From: Ananas comosus
Lineage: Eukaryota > Streptophyta > Magnoliopsida > Poales > Bromeliaceae
Direction of reading: 5' to 3'
Assembly (NCBI RefSeq): GCF_001540865.1
Contig: NC_033629.1
Span: 6,935,403-6,999,402, forward strand
DNA: 64,000 bases
Shown here piece by piece: positions 61,428 to 64,000 of the stretch. The stretch's first letter is position 1. The number at the start of each line of letters is the position of its first letter. The translations under genes were made by a program, and so were the position numbers. The notes beneath the pieces are model-generated. The model was not told the origin of the DNA and searched no databases. It saw only the letters and a program-made list of their open reading frames with translations.

Positions 61428-62339
61428 TGTCACGCCCCGAGCCCCGCCTATTTGGTCAGGTTCGGGCACGCCGACAGACCGCCGAACGGACAGAGTTTTC
61501 CCTGTACGTCCTAGTCGTCGCAATCGATACAATTACCAGAGGTTCTAACCAGGAACAGTACTCAACAAGCAGATTGCATAAGGAAGTATCAAAACATAAC
61601 AGCTAAGCTATTACAAGCATTCACATAAATGCTTTTACATTCCAATTCAAATTCTTTTCATCCAAATGCAATCTAAGTTATTACAATTTACTTATTACAA
61701 TTTGATACATTTGATCTCTTCATCTCTATACCCCTAGGATATGTCGACTCGGGATACTGCTATCTCTGGTCTCTGGGGTAGGGCGCTATCTACGGAGCTA
61801 CGCCCTTGCCTCGCGCCGCCGCGCCGCTCAAGTGCGAACCTGTAACACCCCAAAACAACGTGGGGTGAGAACCAACTCCATGGTTCCCAGTGGGTACAGC
61901 CATCTAAGGGAAAAGCTCGACCAACAGGTCAAAAGGAGGCAACAACAGGTTAGTTCAATAAACAGATAGATATATATTTTAATTATGCAACTAACAATAC
62001 CATGCTTTGCCTCATGAATGTAATAATGCTATGCTATATGCAATCATGCAAGAATACAATGCAACATCTCAAGTAGATCACTCGATTCTACTTCTATCTT
62101 GCTATCTCGCTCAGGTCCAACTAACCTCTAAGGTTTCTATTACCTTAGATCCATTACATTACCACTAGCCCCTAATGTTCCATCTACTTTATTCAAGCTA
62201 GCGATCCGACTCGGCCTTGAGTCAATCAACTGCGGATAATCCGCGCTCTGTCCTCGAGGTGAAAGAACCCTCACTTGCACTTCAGCCTTCAATCCATAGT
62301 CACGTCGCCCAACGGGTCGCCCAGAGCTACGTACACCCG

Positions 62340-62545
62340 TGGTCAGGGATCTTTCCGGTAGAAGGGGGAACATGCCACACTCGACCTGCAGTCCGAGACC
62401 CCCGATAGGGAGGGAAACATGCCACACACCCTAGCGAAGCACGATTCTGCCGACGGGAGGGGGAACCTGTCACACTTGACCCGCGGCCTCGAATTAATCA
62501 ACAGCTCATCCTCGAAGTTCGTCCAATGGGAGGGGGAACATGCCA
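62340..62545. repeat. Interspersed GGGAGGGGGAACATGCCACAC repeats in the LTR
   Basis: Four variants of GGGAGGGGGAACATGCC(ACAC)TCGACC occur 50-70 bases apart in the region where other LTRs carry hairpin arrays. Confidence 0.7.
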
Positions 62546-62649
62546 CACTCGACCCACTGCTCTAGAACTATCAAGTTCACAATCCTAGGATTCCCGAATC
62601 TACTTTCCAAGCCTCTAGGGTAGTCTCAAACCCTATAATATCGACCTCT

Positions 62650-63010
62650 CTAGGTCCAATGCACTTTCCACCCTAGGTCTAGCTGACTCTAGGTTTAATG
62701 CCCTTATCACATAACCTAGGCTCATTCAATTCTAGGTTCAATCCACAACCTATGCTCTTTAAACTAGGTTAATGCCTCTCTACCTAGATCTTATTAACTC
62801 TAGGTTCAACAACACTAGGTTCGATATCAACCTATGTTTACCAACACTAATTTTGATATCAATCTACCTAGATCTTGATTCTAGGTTCACTCTGTTCAAC
62901 CTATATTCACGACACTAGGTTAATGCCACTCGATCTACCCTAAGTCCACGACACTAGGTTAAATGCCACACCTCTCTGACCTAGGTTCACAACACTAGGT
63001 TTAAATGCCA
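62650..63010. repeat. Degenerate short repeats around ACCTAGGTT / ACTAGGTTAATGCCA
   Basis: More than ten partial copies of CTAGGTT(C/A)AA and ACACTAGGTTAATGCCACT lie in this LTR segment. Comparable sequence is found in the LTR at 26480-26640 in the opposite direction. Confidence 0.65.
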
Positions 63011-63523
63011 CATGCCTATTTACATAATCTAGCATATATATTCTATGATGCCAACATTATCAACATGCATAATACATTTCGCATTTTCTCATTATGTCAC
63101 TATGCATTATCATCTAGCAATATACTCACATCGTTCACATGCCTCATAAACTCATATAATTAACGATATGTTTACATTACTCTATATGCTCTAGCATGCT
63201 CTAGTACATGTCAACATGAATCTATGCATTAGCCTGTATTCTCAATGCATCAACATGCAATTATCCACTAGCATATATTCTATTACTTGCTCTAGCATGC
63301 TCTACAATGCCATCATGCCCGTACATATGCGTCAACAAGAACTCGTAGTTCACTTTGACATGTAGGCGACCTAGTCGCTTCGGTAAGCACAACCCACCTG
63401 TTATCGCATTCCGATTGCTTGTAGTCACTTGCAATCGGCCGCCCGCGGCACCCACTATCCGACTCGGCCCGAACTCGCAATTGCGCACCAACCGTGCGTT
63501 GCTTCGCAGCCCCGAAAATTATA

Positions 63524-64000
63524 TGTAAGGTACCGGACTTCTAAAACTATGAGATTACGGTGTACATTTGGTTGGAAGACCATGCGAACGGTTTCGGTGA
63601 GGTCCCGGTGAGGTCCGGAAGTATTCGGACGTTTTCGATGCGCGTAGGCGCTAAAACGGAGCCGAAAGGCCATGTTGGGCCATGAGCCAAATCCGACTTT
63701 AGCGTGGATGAAAAGATGATGAAAACACGCTTGAAAATACATTTGGAGAGTCTCGGTTCGATTTGAAAAGAATCGGAGGTCAAACGAGCGAAAACGGAGC
63801 TAAAACGGGAAAAATGCTGAAATTTGGCTAAGTCCTAAAAATGCTGGAATTCTGGACCTTCGGGGACCGGTCTCTCACTGCCAGGGACCGGTCCCCTATA
63901 CAAAAATGGGCCCCCGCGGGGGCAATGCAGTATACATAAAGTTGAGGAGTCTATTTGCACTTGTAACATCATTAGAGTGCATATGAGCCATAGAGAGCTC
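63524..64000 (+). mobile_element. LTR (plus orientation), promoter half, runs off the window
   Basis: Starts TGTAAGGTACCGGACTTC. It is close to the LTR starting at 60671 (minus strand) over the first ~350 bp, including the ACCGGTC cluster at 63858-63897. The 5 bases before it (TTATA, 63519-63523) should recur at its far end if it is a complete insertion. Confidence 0.88.

Larger units (their letters stand above)
61428..63523 (-). mobile_element. LTR (minus orientation), interrupted by a plus-strand LTR
   Basis: The sense end GGGGCGTGACA lies at 61428. The sequence parallels the LTR ending at 40383 (CCGCCTATTTG, GCCGAACGGACAGAG, GTAGGGCGCTATCTACGGAGC). It runs right to 63523, where another LTR begins in the opposite orientation just after CCCCGAAAATTATA. 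Its own promoter half lies outside the window. Confidence 0.85.

Overview
This is nuclear DNA from a flowering plant, most likely a monocot. The evidence is one spliced calcium-dependent protein kinase gene with a very GC-rich first exon, fragments of two other plant genes, and a dense stack of nested LTR retrotransposons, solo LTRs and foldback MITEs. I cannot name the species from the sequence. A 100-base gap lies at 10152-10251. Single Ns at 24879, 27170, 31701 and 47688 appear to be contig joins inside repeats.

Left part (1-10151). The window opens in the 3' end of a Ty1/copia polyprotein (RT tail plus RNase H, one internal TGA), followed by its polypurine tract and 3' LTR (937-1690). On the minus strand, 2387-3635 holds the last three exons of a peroxisomal acyl-activating enzyme ending in an SKL signal; the upstream exons are not visible. 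AT-rich unassigned sequence follows, with a Cassandra-like 5S-derived LTR (7059-7208) and a family of direct repeats (about 5680, 8275 and 9650).

Middle part (10252-32139). A non-autonomous, gag-only Ty3/gypsy element on the minus strand occupies 10252-20060, with two LTRs of over 3.6 kb, a primer-binding site, a polypurine tract, a zinc-knuckle gag ORF and no pol. To its right, one foldback MITE is abutted or split by three separate LTRs. Further right are another large solo LTR, several more foldback MITEs and a two-exon fragment of an acyl-protein-thioesterase/carboxylesterase gene that stops at an N.

Gene island (32140-39823). The only gene that reads as intact is an 8-exon CDPK (32820-39025, + strand, 551 residues) with N-myristoylation/palmitoylation signals, a complete kinase core, an autoinhibitory junction and four EF-hands.

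Right part (39824-64000). A decayed gypsy gag gene has been split by three insertions, each with a recognisable 5-bp target-site duplication: a solo LTR (43911-47161), a 7-kb copia-type element (47370-54411) and another solo LTR (54959-57801). Upstream is a solo LTR (40383-43747) that itself carries a hAT element with an 8-bp duplication. Downstream is a Cassandra-like TRIM split by a further solo LTR, a copia integrase fragment, and two LTRs nested in opposite orientations that run off the window.

The least expected signal is inside the long LTRs. At least three of them carry arrays of short hairpins in which the loop is constant within a family but the stems differ with compensating changes. 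Their promoter-side halves carry clustered perfect or near-perfect palindromes such as GGGACCGGTCCC.
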